A DNA stretch of 11,847 nucleotides from JAFKKS01 sp039808325 (GTDB lineage Bacteria > Pseudomonadota > Alphaproteobacteria > Rhizobiales > Xanthobacteraceae). The notes under the pieces were generated by a model. The model made no database searches, was not told where the DNA came from, and was given only the letters and a program-made list of their open reading frames with translations. This document shows positions 6,902-11,847 of this stretch, one piece after another. Every line of letters begins with the position of its first letter. Within the stretch, counting starts at the first letter, position 1. The stretch lies in the NCBI GenBank assembly GCA_039808325.1, contig JBDHSU010000121.1, positions 1-11,847 on the forward strand. Reading direction: 5' to 3'. A program made the translations under genes and the position numbers.

Positions 6902-7052
6902 GTGGAAAACGTTATGCACCGGTGGAGAACAGCGGCAAGAAGGCGACAGAAGCCAGTGGCGCGGCTTGGCGTCGAGGTCACCTAAAATTGATCGTCGGTC
7001 GGGCGCCCTCCGTGATCGGCGGCGCTAATGACGACGGGGCGGGACGAAGAAA

Positions 7053-7090
7053 GACATGGACGCCCACGACGCATGCGGGCATGACGGGAT
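7053..7090. repeat. Decayed REP-like unit in the engB leader
   Basis: The stretch with GGACGCCC and GCGGGCATGACGGG resembles the unit at 7841-7866 (TGGATGCCCGC, loop, GCGGGCATGACG), with an imperfect stem. It ends four bases before the engB ATG, so the leader of engB appears partly built from a repeat, and no good ribosome site is left. Confidence 0.5.
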
Positions 7091-7093
7091 TCC

Positions 7094-7753
7094 ATGACGC
7101 ACGCTCCGCAAAACACCTCCTTTACCCGCAACGAGATCGAGACCGGACGCAAGCTGTTCGCGCGCGACTGGCAGTTCGCGACGGCGGCGAGTTCCGTGTC
7201 GTCGTTGCCGAAGATGCGCGGCATCGAGATCGCGCTCGCCGGCCGCTCGAATGTCGGAAAGTCGAGCTTGATCAACGCGCTCACCGGGAGGAAGGCGCTC
7301 GCGCGCACCTCGCATACGCCGGGCCGCACACAGGAGTTGATCTACTTCAGCGCCGGCGACGAGATCACCCTCGTCGACATGCCGGGTTACGGCTACGCCG
7401 AGGCGCCGAAGGCGAAGGTCGAGGAGTGGACCGACCTCATTCACGCCTATCTGCAAGGCCGCGCCAACCTCGCGCGCGTCTACGTGCTGATCGACGCGCG
7501 CCACGGATTGAAGGACGCCGACAGGCCGGTGCTCGACAATCTCGACAAAGCCGCCGTGAGCTACGCGGTCGTGCTGACGAAAGCGGACCAGTTGAGCGCC
7601 GCTGCGCTGAGCGCGCGCATCGACGACGTCGCCGCCGGCCTCAAGCGGCGCCCCGCTGCTTTTCCGGAGATCATCGCGACCTCGTCGCGCAGCGGCGCCG
7701 GCATTCCGGAACTGCGCGCCGCCATCGTGCGGCTGATGGCGGAACGAGGTTGA
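7094..7753 (+). CDS. engB: EngB (YihA/YsxC) ribosome-biogenesis GTPase
   Basis: EngB is a TRAFAC-class GTPase involved in assembly of the large ribosomal subunit. The 219-residue product has all the G motifs in order: GRSNVGKSS (G1, 50-58), HTPGRTQ (G2, 74-80), DMPGYGYA (G3, 95-102), TKAD (G4, 152-155) and SSRSG (G5, about 187). The N-terminal GRKLFARDWQFATAASS is typical of alphaproteobacterial members. The ATG at 7094 gives the normal family length, although no clear ribosome site precedes it. In many alphaproteobacteria engB lies directly after yidC; here about 5.4 kb separates them. A REP-like pair follows the stop codon. Identification is secure. Confidence 0.96.
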   Translation: MTHAPQNTSFTRNEIETGRKLFARDWQFATAASSVSSLPKMRGIEIALAGRSNVGKSSLINALTGRKALARTSHTPGRTQELIYFSAGDEITLVDMPGYGYAEAPKAKVEEWTDLIHAYLQGRANLARVYVLIDARHGLKDADRPVLDNLDKAAVSYAVVLTKADQLSAAALSARIDDVAAGLKRRPAAFPEIIATSSRSGAGIPELRAAIVRLMAERG

Positions 7754-7777
7754 GGTCGGCCAAGTCGCGACTATCGT

Positions 7778-7866
7778 CCCCCGCGGAGGCGGGGGCCCAG
7801 TACGCCGCGCGCTCTCGTTCAAAAGCGAATCTGGTGATGACTGGATGCCCGCTTTCGCGGGCATGA
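7778..7866. repeat. Pair of REP-like hairpins after engB
   Basis: The first hairpin is CCCCCGC, loop GGAG, GCGGGGG at 7778-7795, followed by CCCAGTACGCC. The second is ATGCCCGC, loop TTTC, GCGGGCAT at 7845-7864. Both are of a type found many times in Bradyrhizobium-like genomes. They begin 25 bases after the engB stop and may end or stabilise its mRNA. Spurious reverse peptides with RHARESGHPVI arise from them. Confidence 0.75.
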
Positions 7867-7884
7867 CGCGCGAGGGCGGCACAT

Positions 7885-7935
7885 AAAAAAGCGCCGGACG
7901 ACGCACGCATCGGGGAATGACGCATCGTCCGGCGC
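7885..7935 (-). terminator. Rho-independent terminator on the reverse strand
   Basis: Eleven perfect stem pairs (GCGCCGGACGA at 7891-7901 against TCGTCCGGCGC at 7925-7935) are followed on the reverse strand by six T residues (7890-7885). The polarity suits transcripts coming from azoR and the 64-residue gene, whose last stop is 231 bases upstream. This makes a long 3' untranslated region that includes several hairpins. Confidence 0.75.
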
Positions 7936-7963
7936 AAGCGCAGTCGGGGACGCGACCGCGCCG

Positions 7964-8012
7964 GAGCATGATGACGAAGGAAAGGAACCGACCTTCGAAA
8001 ACGATCATGCTC
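7964..8012. repeat. GAGCATGAT/ATCATGCTC palindromic element
   Basis: Perfect 9-bp arms GAGCATGAT (7964-7972) and ATCATGCTC (8004-8012) enclose a core with GGAACCGACCTTCGAAAA. This matches the outer arms of the elements at 1687-1728 and 2975-3023, marking one repeat family used at three places in the window. Confidence 0.75.
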
Positions 8013-8036
8013 ACTAGGGCGGGATGAGGAAAAGTG

Positions 8037-8067
8037 TAGAGCGGTTTTCCGCCCGCACCCCGCTCTA
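8037..8067. repeat. TAGAGCGG/CCGCTCTA hairpin element
   Basis: Eight-bp arms (8037-8044 and 8060-8067) enclose TTTTCCGCCCGCACC. It directly follows the GAGCATGAT element and precedes the 31-nt palindrome, so the three probably form one composite repeat. Confidence 0.6.
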
Positions 8068-8090
8068 AGTTATGAGAATCGATCTCGTTC

Positions 8091-8121
8091 ATGATTTTGG
8101 ATCGAATCGATCCAAAATCAT
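8091..8121. repeat. 31-nt perfect palindrome
   Basis: ATGATTTTGGATCGA (8091-8105) and its exact complement (8107-8121) surround one A. It is AT-richer than its surroundings and contains no open frame. It may be the end module of the composite repeat just upstream, or a protein-binding site. Confidence 0.75.
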
Positions 8122-8166
8122 CGTGATCCAGGCGTCATGCGGGCACAAAGCGCGTCCGCACGGAAC

Positions 8167-8361
8167 TCAGCAGCAGACGGCCTCCGCGGCGGCCTTCGGC
8201 ATTTGCCACGTGTTGCCGCGCTGCGCCAACTCGCCGGCGGTGCGGCGCAGGAAGGCCTCGTAGTGCGGAGGATCGATCTTGTCGGCACGCATGACGGCGC
8301 GCACCAGCGGATCGGAGAGAGCCTCGGAAAGGGTCAACCCCGAGCAGGCGGTTCTTGTCAT
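8167..8361 (-). CDS. 64-residue protein downstream of azoR, function unknown
   Basis: The start is ATG 8361, after GAGAGGAAAAGACA. Upstream in-frame codons to 8508 overlap azoR and are rejected. The product is cytoplasmic (no signal or membrane segment), mostly helical in look: LSEALSDPLVRAVMRADKIDPPHYEAFLRRTAGELAQRG. It ends in a Cys pair (AVCC). It begins 28 bases after the azoR stop in the same direction, so the two are probably co-transcribed and under the same TetR-type control. I do not recognise a characterised family. A role with azoR is inferred from position only. Confidence 0.72.
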   Translation of the reverse strand: MTRTACSGLTLSEALSDPLVRAVMRADKIDPPHYEAFLRRTAGELAQRGNTWQMPKAAAEAVCC

Positions 8362-8389
8362 TGTCTTTTCCTCTCTCGATAGAAATCCA

Positions 8390-9016
8390 TCAGGCAGCGG
8401 ACGCGACTTCCGTGCATCGCCGGCGAATGCGTTCGCCGGTTGCCGCGACCGCTTTTTCCGCGGCCTCCGGCCCGTGGGCCGTGCCGGCGACGGTGAACAC
8501 CTCGACATCCGTCATGCCGAGGAAGCCGAGCACATGCCGCAGATACGGCACCTGGAAGTCCATCGTCGCGCCGGCGCCGGAATAGTCGCCGCCGGTCGCA
8601 ACGACCAGGATCACCTTCTTGCCCTTCACCAGGCCCTCCGGCGCGCCGCTCGCATACGAGAAGGTGCGGCCGGGCCGCGCGACATGGTCGATCCACGCCT
8701 TGAGCGTCGAGGGGACGCCGAAATTGATCATCCCGGCCGAGATCACCACGGTGTCGGCGGCAAGAAGTTCGTCGACAAGCACGTCCGAGCGCGCCGCGCC
8801 GTCGTGCTGCGCCGGGGTCTGCGGGCCGTTCGGCCCGCGCGTCGCCGTGACGAAGTCGCCGTCGATATGCGGCAGCGGATCGGCGGCGAGGTCGCGATGC
8901 ACGACCTTGACGCCCGGCCGCTCACGCTCAATCTCGTCGATCAGGCGGCTGGCGACGCGATTGGAATAGGAATCCTGACCGCGAGGGCTGCTGGTCAGAA
9001 ATAAAACACTGGTCAT
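8390..9016 (-). CDS. azoR: FMN-dependent NADH-azoreductase, AzoR type
   Basis: AzoR is a cytoplasmic flavodoxin-fold homodimer that reduces quinones and azo compounds with NAD(P)H and FMN. The 208-residue product has the FMN phosphate loop SSPRGQDSYSNR (9-20), the isoalloxazine-contact region GMINFGVPSTLKAWIDHVARPGRTFSY (95-121) and the family word ATGGDYS (140-146). Length is normal for the family. ATG 9016 follows AAGGG by about five bases. It is divergent from a TetR-type gene with a large inverted repeat between them, a common arrangement for regulator-controlled oxidoreductases. A small gene follows in the same transcript. The family is secure; the real substrate (quinone, azo dye or nitro compound) is not given by sequence. 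Confidence 0.93.
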   Translation of the reverse strand: MTSVLFLTSSPRGQDSYSNRVASRLIDEIERERPGVKVVHRDLAADPLPHIDGDFVTATRGPNGPQTPAQHDGAARSDVLVDELLAADTVVISAGMINFGVPSTLKAWIDHVARPGRTFSYASGAPEGLVKGKKVILVVATGGDYSGAGATMDFQVPYLRHVLGFLGMTDVEVFTVAGTAHGPEAAEKAVAATGERIRRRCTEVASAA

Positions 9017-9073
9017 GGCACCCTTCGTCGTGGCGTTCTGGACCGGAAACGCATATTCTGGTGTACAGTGGAC

Positions 9074-9112
9074 TTACCGGTCAGTAACATGCGATAAGTT
9101 ACTGACCGGTAA
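9074..9112. promoter_or_regulatory. Perfect inverted repeat, probable TetR operator
   Basis: Arms TTACCGGTCAGTAAC (9074-9088) and GTTACTGACCGGTAA (9098-9112) are exact complements with a 9-base spacer. Each contains ACCGGT, itself symmetric, and the two ACCGGT centres are 29 bp apart, about three helical turns. It lies in the 133-base gap between divergent azoR (start 9016) and the tetR-type gene (start 9150), so one bound regulator could silence both. Confidence 0.85.
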
Positions 9113-9149
9113 CACCCCTGTCAAGAGGCAACTTGCCTCAAGAGGCACG

Positions 9150-9755
9150 ATGTCGACGTCTTCGGATTTGAGCCCGGCCTGCGCCGAGGCGGCCAAGCTG
9201 CCGCCGCGCGAGCGCATCCTCGCCACGGCTCGCGAGCTGTTCTACCGGCACGGCATCCGCGCCGTCGGAGTCGAGGCGGTGGCCGAGGCCGCCGGCACCA
9301 ACAAGATGACGCTGTACCGCCACTTCTCCTCGAAGGACGAACTCGTGGCGGAATGCATGCGCCAGTTCGCCGGCGAGGTGGATGGCTGGTGGGAGAACCT
9401 GTCGCGCGAGCACGCCGGCAATCCGCGCGCGCAACTCAGCGCCTGGCTCCGCGATGTCGGCACGAGCGTCGCCGATCCCGCAGACCGCGGCTGCGCGCTG
9501 GTCAACGCCGCGGTCGAACTGCCGGAGAAGGAACACCCGGCGCGCTGCGTCATCGAGCAGTTCAAGATCGCCCAGCGCAACAACCTCGCGCAGCTCTGCG
9601 AGGCCGCCGGCGCCAAGGACGCGAACCTTCTGGCGGACGAACTCTTCCTGCTGATCGAGGGCGCCCGCGTCTGCTCGCAGAGTCTCGGCCCGAAGGGTCC
9701 GAGCTCCCGTGTCGTGCAGATGGGCGAAGTGCTCATCGCCTCGCACATGAAGTGA
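9150..9755 (+). CDS. TetR/AcrR-family transcriptional regulator
   Basis: This 201-residue regulator starts at ATG 9150, after AAGAGGCACG. The frame is open back to 9015, but that part crosses the operator and the azoR start. Residues 20-66 are the TetR helix-turn-helix: RERILATARELFYRHGIRAVGVEAVAEAAGTNKMTLYRHFSSKDELV. The C-terminal part is a ligand-binding helical domain (ADPADRGCALVNAAVELPEKEHPA, then FKIAQRNNLAQLCEAAGA), a pattern seen in TetR regulators with a conserved Cys near residue 113. That Cys could sense electrophiles, but this is unproven. It probably represses azoR and itself through the inverted repeat at 9074-9112. Confidence 0.92.
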   Translation: MSTSSDLSPACAEAAKLPPRERILATARELFYRHGIRAVGVEAVAEAAGTNKMTLYRHFSSKDELVAECMRQFAGEVDGWWENLSREHAGNPRAQLSAWLRDVGTSVADPADRGCALVNAAVELPEKEHPARCVIEQFKIAQRNNLAQLCEAAGAKDANLLADELFLLIEGARVCSQSLGPKGPSSRVVQMGEVLIASHMK

Positions 9756-9929
9756 GCGGTCGCCGACACCTGTGCGCCGCCCGCGAGAACTGGAACCCCG
9801 TCGCCTCAAAACCGCGACAGGATGCATCCTTCGAGGAGCGCCGTCTCGTCGCCGTCGTGACCGTTTTGCGGTCGGGTAGCGTTGCCGAAAGGAAGTCGGC
9901 AGAGTTCACTTCGTTGGAGGCAAGAAATC

Positions 9930-10364
9930 GTGACCACGGAAGCCTGGACCGGAACCTACGAATCCCTCCCCCTCGGCGCGGCGGAGTCCTGTTCGCAAGT
10001 GATCGACGGCGCGGCGATCGACGCCTTCGCGCAGGCGATCCAGAGCTTCAACCCGCTGCACATGGACGGCGACTGGGCGCGCGCCAACACCCAGTTCCCC
10101 GACCGTATCGCGCACGGCGTGATGACGGCGGCGCTGATGTCGAAGCCGATGGTGCAGTTCTGCGAGCGCTTCCGCGTCCGCACCGCGCTGCTCTCGTCGT
10201 CGGCGAAATACAGGAAGCCCGTCGTCGCCGGCGACACCATCACCACGACGGTGCGGCTCGCCGAGAAGATCGACGCCAAGCGGCTGATCCGCTTCGAGAT
10301 CGAATCCAGGAACCAGCGCGGCGAAGTGGTCCTGACCGGCGAGGCGGTCGAGAAGGCGCTTTGA
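9930..10364 (+). CDS. MaoC-like hotdog-fold protein, atypical active site
   Basis: This 144-residue protein starts at GTG 9930, after TTGGAGG with nine bases of spacing. An upstream ATG at 9882 lacks a ribosome site. The chain has the single-hotdog layout of (R)-specific enoyl-CoA hydratases: FAQAIQSFNPLHMD (33-46), FPDRIAHGVMTAALMS and the strand region VAGDTITTTVRLAEKI. In PhaJ-type hydratases the motif reads D-F-N-P-x-H, with Asp and His catalytic; here Asp is Ser39 while His44 is kept. Activity may therefore be changed or lost. It probably works on CoA- or ACP-bound acyl chains. It follows the tetR-type gene in the same direction, 174 bases away, and need not share its transcript. Confidence 0.85.
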   Translation: MTTEAWTGTYESLPLGAAESCSQVIDGAAIDAFAQAIQSFNPLHMDGDWARANTQFPDRIAHGVMTAALMSKPMVQFCERFRVRTALLSSSAKYRKPVVAGDTITTTVRLAEKIDAKRLIRFEIESRNQRGEVVLTGEAVEKAL

Positions 10365-10401
10365 CGGCGACGGCCGACCCGTAGCGTCACGACGAAGCAA
10401 C

Positions 10402-10480
10402 CCGTAGCCCGGACGGAGCGAAGCGACATCCGGGAACGATCGGCCCGCGCCCCGCGGTTCGCTGCGCTCAACCCGGGCGA
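10402..10480. repeat. REP-like imperfect hairpin
   Basis: GTAGCCCGGACGGAGCGAAG with a later TCCGGG, and then CGCGGTTCGCTGCGCTC and CCCGGGCGAC, fold as a long imperfect hairpin with nested small stems (CCCGGA at 10408-10413 with TCCGGG at 10429-10434). This is a widely repeated intergenic unit in Alphaproteobacteria. It lies between the MaoC-like gene and the exported metal-pair genes and may end the former's transcript. Confidence 0.65.
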
Positions 10481-10529
10481 CATGCCCGCCGCATTGCGCG
10501 CGGCATGGCGCGCCCCTATTTTCCCGGCC

Positions 10530-10931
10530 ATGCGTTTGCTTCGAGCGCTCATTCATCTCATTGTCGCGGTCGCGCTGATCGGCGCCGTGCCGATGCCGGC
10601 CGCGTTGAGCGCACCGCCGGCATGCGATCACCACAGCGCCGGCCAAGACAGGAACGCACAAGCGGACCATCGCTCCGGCATGCGCCACCACGCCGCCGTT
10701 CCCATGGCGGAGGACGACACCGTACGCCCGCATAGCGCGCCGGCGAACGCCCCGATCCACAAGTGGAACTGCTGCCAGACCATCTGCTGCTTCGTCCCCT
10801 CGCAACTCTCGACGGCGTCGGAAGCCAGCACGGTCACCTTCGCCCGCGCCGTTCATTATTGGAATTTCGCCGACCGCGCGCTCGGACGGACGGAAACTCC
10901 CGAACCTCGAATACCCAAAGCGGAGGGCTGA
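10530..10931 (+). CDS. Exported His/Cys-rich protein, possible metal handling
   Basis: I place the start at ATG 10530, which begins a clear signal peptide (MRLLRALIHLIVAVALIGAVPMPAALSA, 1-28) and gives 133 residues. No strong ribosome site is seen; the in-frame ATG at 10482 lies next to a repeat and would add residues in front of the signal. The mature chain is His-rich (DHHSAG, DHRSGMRHH), then has a cysteine cluster WNCCQTICCF (Cys81, 82, 86, 87) and Cys32. The end, HYWNFADRALGRTETPEPRIPK, recalls small exported proteins found near copper genes in Rhizobiales. With the DUF305 gene 80 bases downstream it suggests metal binding in the periplasm, perhaps copper. The metal assignment is inference. 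Confidence 0.72.
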   Translation: MRLLRALIHLIVAVALIGAVPMPAALSAPPACDHHSAGQDRNAQADHRSGMRHHAAVPMAEDDTVRPHSAPANAPIHKWNCCQTICCFVPSQLSTASEASTVTFARAVHYWNFADRALGRTETPEPRIPKAEG

Positions 10932-11011
10932 ATCCGGCGGCTCCGGCAGCCTCGAGGCTGCACATGCGACGCCGAACATCACCCCTTGCTTCGTTATCCA
11001 GGAGGGAGCTC

Positions 11012-11641
11012 ATGCAGCCCCGATTCCGGCGTGTTTTCACGACACGCACACTCACGTCCACTCTCGTTCTCACCTTCGCGCTCGCGGCCGCGCTCAACAT
11101 CGCGCCACTACAGGAGGCCGCCGCGCAGCACGCCCGTCACGCGTCGGCGTCGAAGGCCAAGCCCGCTGCCGGCAAGCACCGCGCCCATCGCGGCGCGGCA
11201 TCGCATGCCGGGCACCGCGGTCCGCGTGGCGCGAACGCCTCCACGCGCGAGTTCCACGCCGCGCATGAAAGCATGATGCGCAACATGGCGCTGCCCTATA
11301 CGGGCGACGCGGACGTGGACTTTCGCGTGCAGATGATCCCGCATCATCAGGGCGCGATCGACATGGCGCGCGTCGCCTTGCGCCACTCCAAGGACCCGTT
11401 CACGCGGCAGCTCGCGGAGACCGTGATTATCGAACAGCAGCGCGAGATCGCGGAGATGCAGGCCTGGCTCGCACGGCGCGGCGCCATGGTCCCGCCGGGC
11501 GGAAAGCCGGCTTATGTCGGCGACTCGCGGACGTTCCTGAAGCCTTCGCCCGAGCCCGGCACGCGCGCCGAGCTCGCCGGCCAGTCGTGGGCGCCGGGGA
11601 CGGGCGTCCCCCCAGGCCGGCATCGAAATAAGTCTCATTGA
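11012..11641 (+). CDS. Exported DUF305-domain protein
   Basis: This 209-residue protein starts at ATG 11012, eight bases after AGGAGG; the longer frame from 10763 is a shadow. Residues 1-38 are a signal peptide (LVLTFALAAALNI, cleavage near AAA before QH). A basic His-rich linker (39-72, HARHASASKAK, KHRAHRGAASHAGHRG) precedes the DUF305 four-helix domain at about 79-156: FHAAHESMMRNM, then VQMIPHHQGAIDMARVAL (107-124), then IIEQQREIAEMQAWL. The MIPHHQGAIDMA motif is the family hallmark, and some family members such as cyanobacterial CopM bind copper in the periplasm. A Pro/Gly-rich tail follows. It is probably co-transcribed with the His/Cys-rich gene upstream. Confidence 0.88.
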   Translation: MQPRFRRVFTTRTLTSTLVLTFALAAALNIAPLQEAAAQHARHASASKAKPAAGKHRAHRGAASHAGHRGPRGANASTREFHAAHESMMRNMALPYTGDADVDFRVQMIPHHQGAIDMARVALRHSKDPFTRQLAETVIIEQQREIAEMQAWLARRGAMVPPGGKPAYVGDSRTFLKPSPEPGTRAELAGQSWAPGTGVPPGRHRNKSH

Positions 11642-11818
11642 GGACGGCGCGGGGCTGGCCCGATCCGCCGGCTCCGCGCCACGGCGCGCAGCGCTTTCGC
11701 GCTCACCTCTTATTAAGCCTCCGCCCACAACGGCGGCCCCGCGCCGACGCGGCGCATTGACGTGCCGCCGCCCCCTACTAATGTCGCGCCGCATTTCGCA
11801 GCACGATTGGAATTTCCG

Positions 11819-11847
11819 ATGCCGCTGTCCCGCCGCAAGACCTTGGC
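11819..11847 (+). CDS. Start of a further gene (truncated by window end)
   Basis: An ATG at 11819 opens nine complete codons (MPLSRRKTL) plus two bases at the window edge. The SRRK pair in the right place would suit a twin-arginine signal, but too little is visible. No strong ribosome site precedes it. Assignment depends on sequence beyond the window. Confidence 0.4.

Larger units (their letters stand above)
7754..8166. other. 413-base repeat-rich intergenic region
   Basis: No gene is supported here. The reverse frame 7025-8092 runs through the repeats and reads the word MPAKAGIQ, a familiar artefact of translating this kind of element. The contents are given as separate entries: a REP-like pair (7778-7866), a reverse terminator (7885-7935), a GAGCATGAT element (7964-8012), an AGAGCGG hairpin (8037-8067) and a 31-nt palindrome (8091-8121). 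Confidence 0.7.

Noticed and set aside
7025..8092. 355-residue reverse frame across engB
   Set aside because: It is antisense to engB and its front part translates repeats (MPAKAGIQ), a known artefact of these elements.
7778..8121. CRISPR-like array
   Set aside because: The repeats are unlike each other, unevenly spaced and individually palindromic, with no regular spacer length and no cas genes.
9353..10384. 343-residue forward frame over the tetR-type and MaoC-like genes
   Set aside because: Arg-rich alternate frame of two well-supported genes.
9906..10982. 358-residue reverse frame over the MaoC-like and His/Cys-rich genes
   Set aside because: Antisense shadow with low-complexity Arg/Gly/Ala content and no ribosome site.

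Overview
The window looks like chromosome of a high-GC alphaproteobacterium of the Hyphomicrobiales (Bradyrhizobium/Nitrobacteraceae/Xanthobacteraceae-like). This is inferred from four things: yidC lies near engB, the LuxR-type regulator belongs to a family common in Bradyrhizobium relatives, a COG3904-like small exported protein is present, and the intergenic spaces carry palindromic repeats typical of that group. No rRNA, tRNA, CRISPR array, transposase or integrase was seen.

Layout. (1) 1-1646: the 3' part of yidC (membrane insertase), forward. (2) 1758-4788: five reverse-strand genes, all for exported proteins: a small ClpP-fold-like periplasmic protein, a small exported peptide, another small secreted protein, a 431-residue outer-membrane beta-barrel, and a second small exported peptide resembling the first. 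(3) 4789-5248: a 460-base gap that may hold a small decayed reverse-strand gene. (4) 5249-5659: a forward gene for a secreted Cys-containing protein of lower GC. (5) 5717-6850: a reverse LuxR-type regulator with a 17-bp palindrome upstream. (6) 7094-7753: engB, ribosome-assembly GTPase. (7) 7754-8166: repeat-rich gap with several hairpins and a reverse-strand terminator. (8) 8167-9755: azoR plus a 64-residue partner gene, divergent from a tetR-type regulator, with a perfect 15-bp inverted repeat between them. (9) 9930-10364: a MaoC-like hotdog protein lacking the usual catalytic Asp. (10) 10530-11641: an exported His/Cys-rich protein and an exported DUF305 protein, probably a metal (copper?) handling pair. 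(11) The first 10 codons of a further gene may begin at 11819.

How it fits together. yidC and engB are usually close neighbours in alphaproteobacteria. Here about 5.4 kb separates them, filled with envelope and secreted proteins of unknown function plus a regulator, so this stretch is the accessory part of the window. The azoR/tetR pair reads as a classic redox- or xenobiotic-responsive switch. The most intriguing parts are the exported-protein cluster, the ClpP-like Ser-His spacing in its last gene, and the way a repeat element forms the junction between two of its genes.
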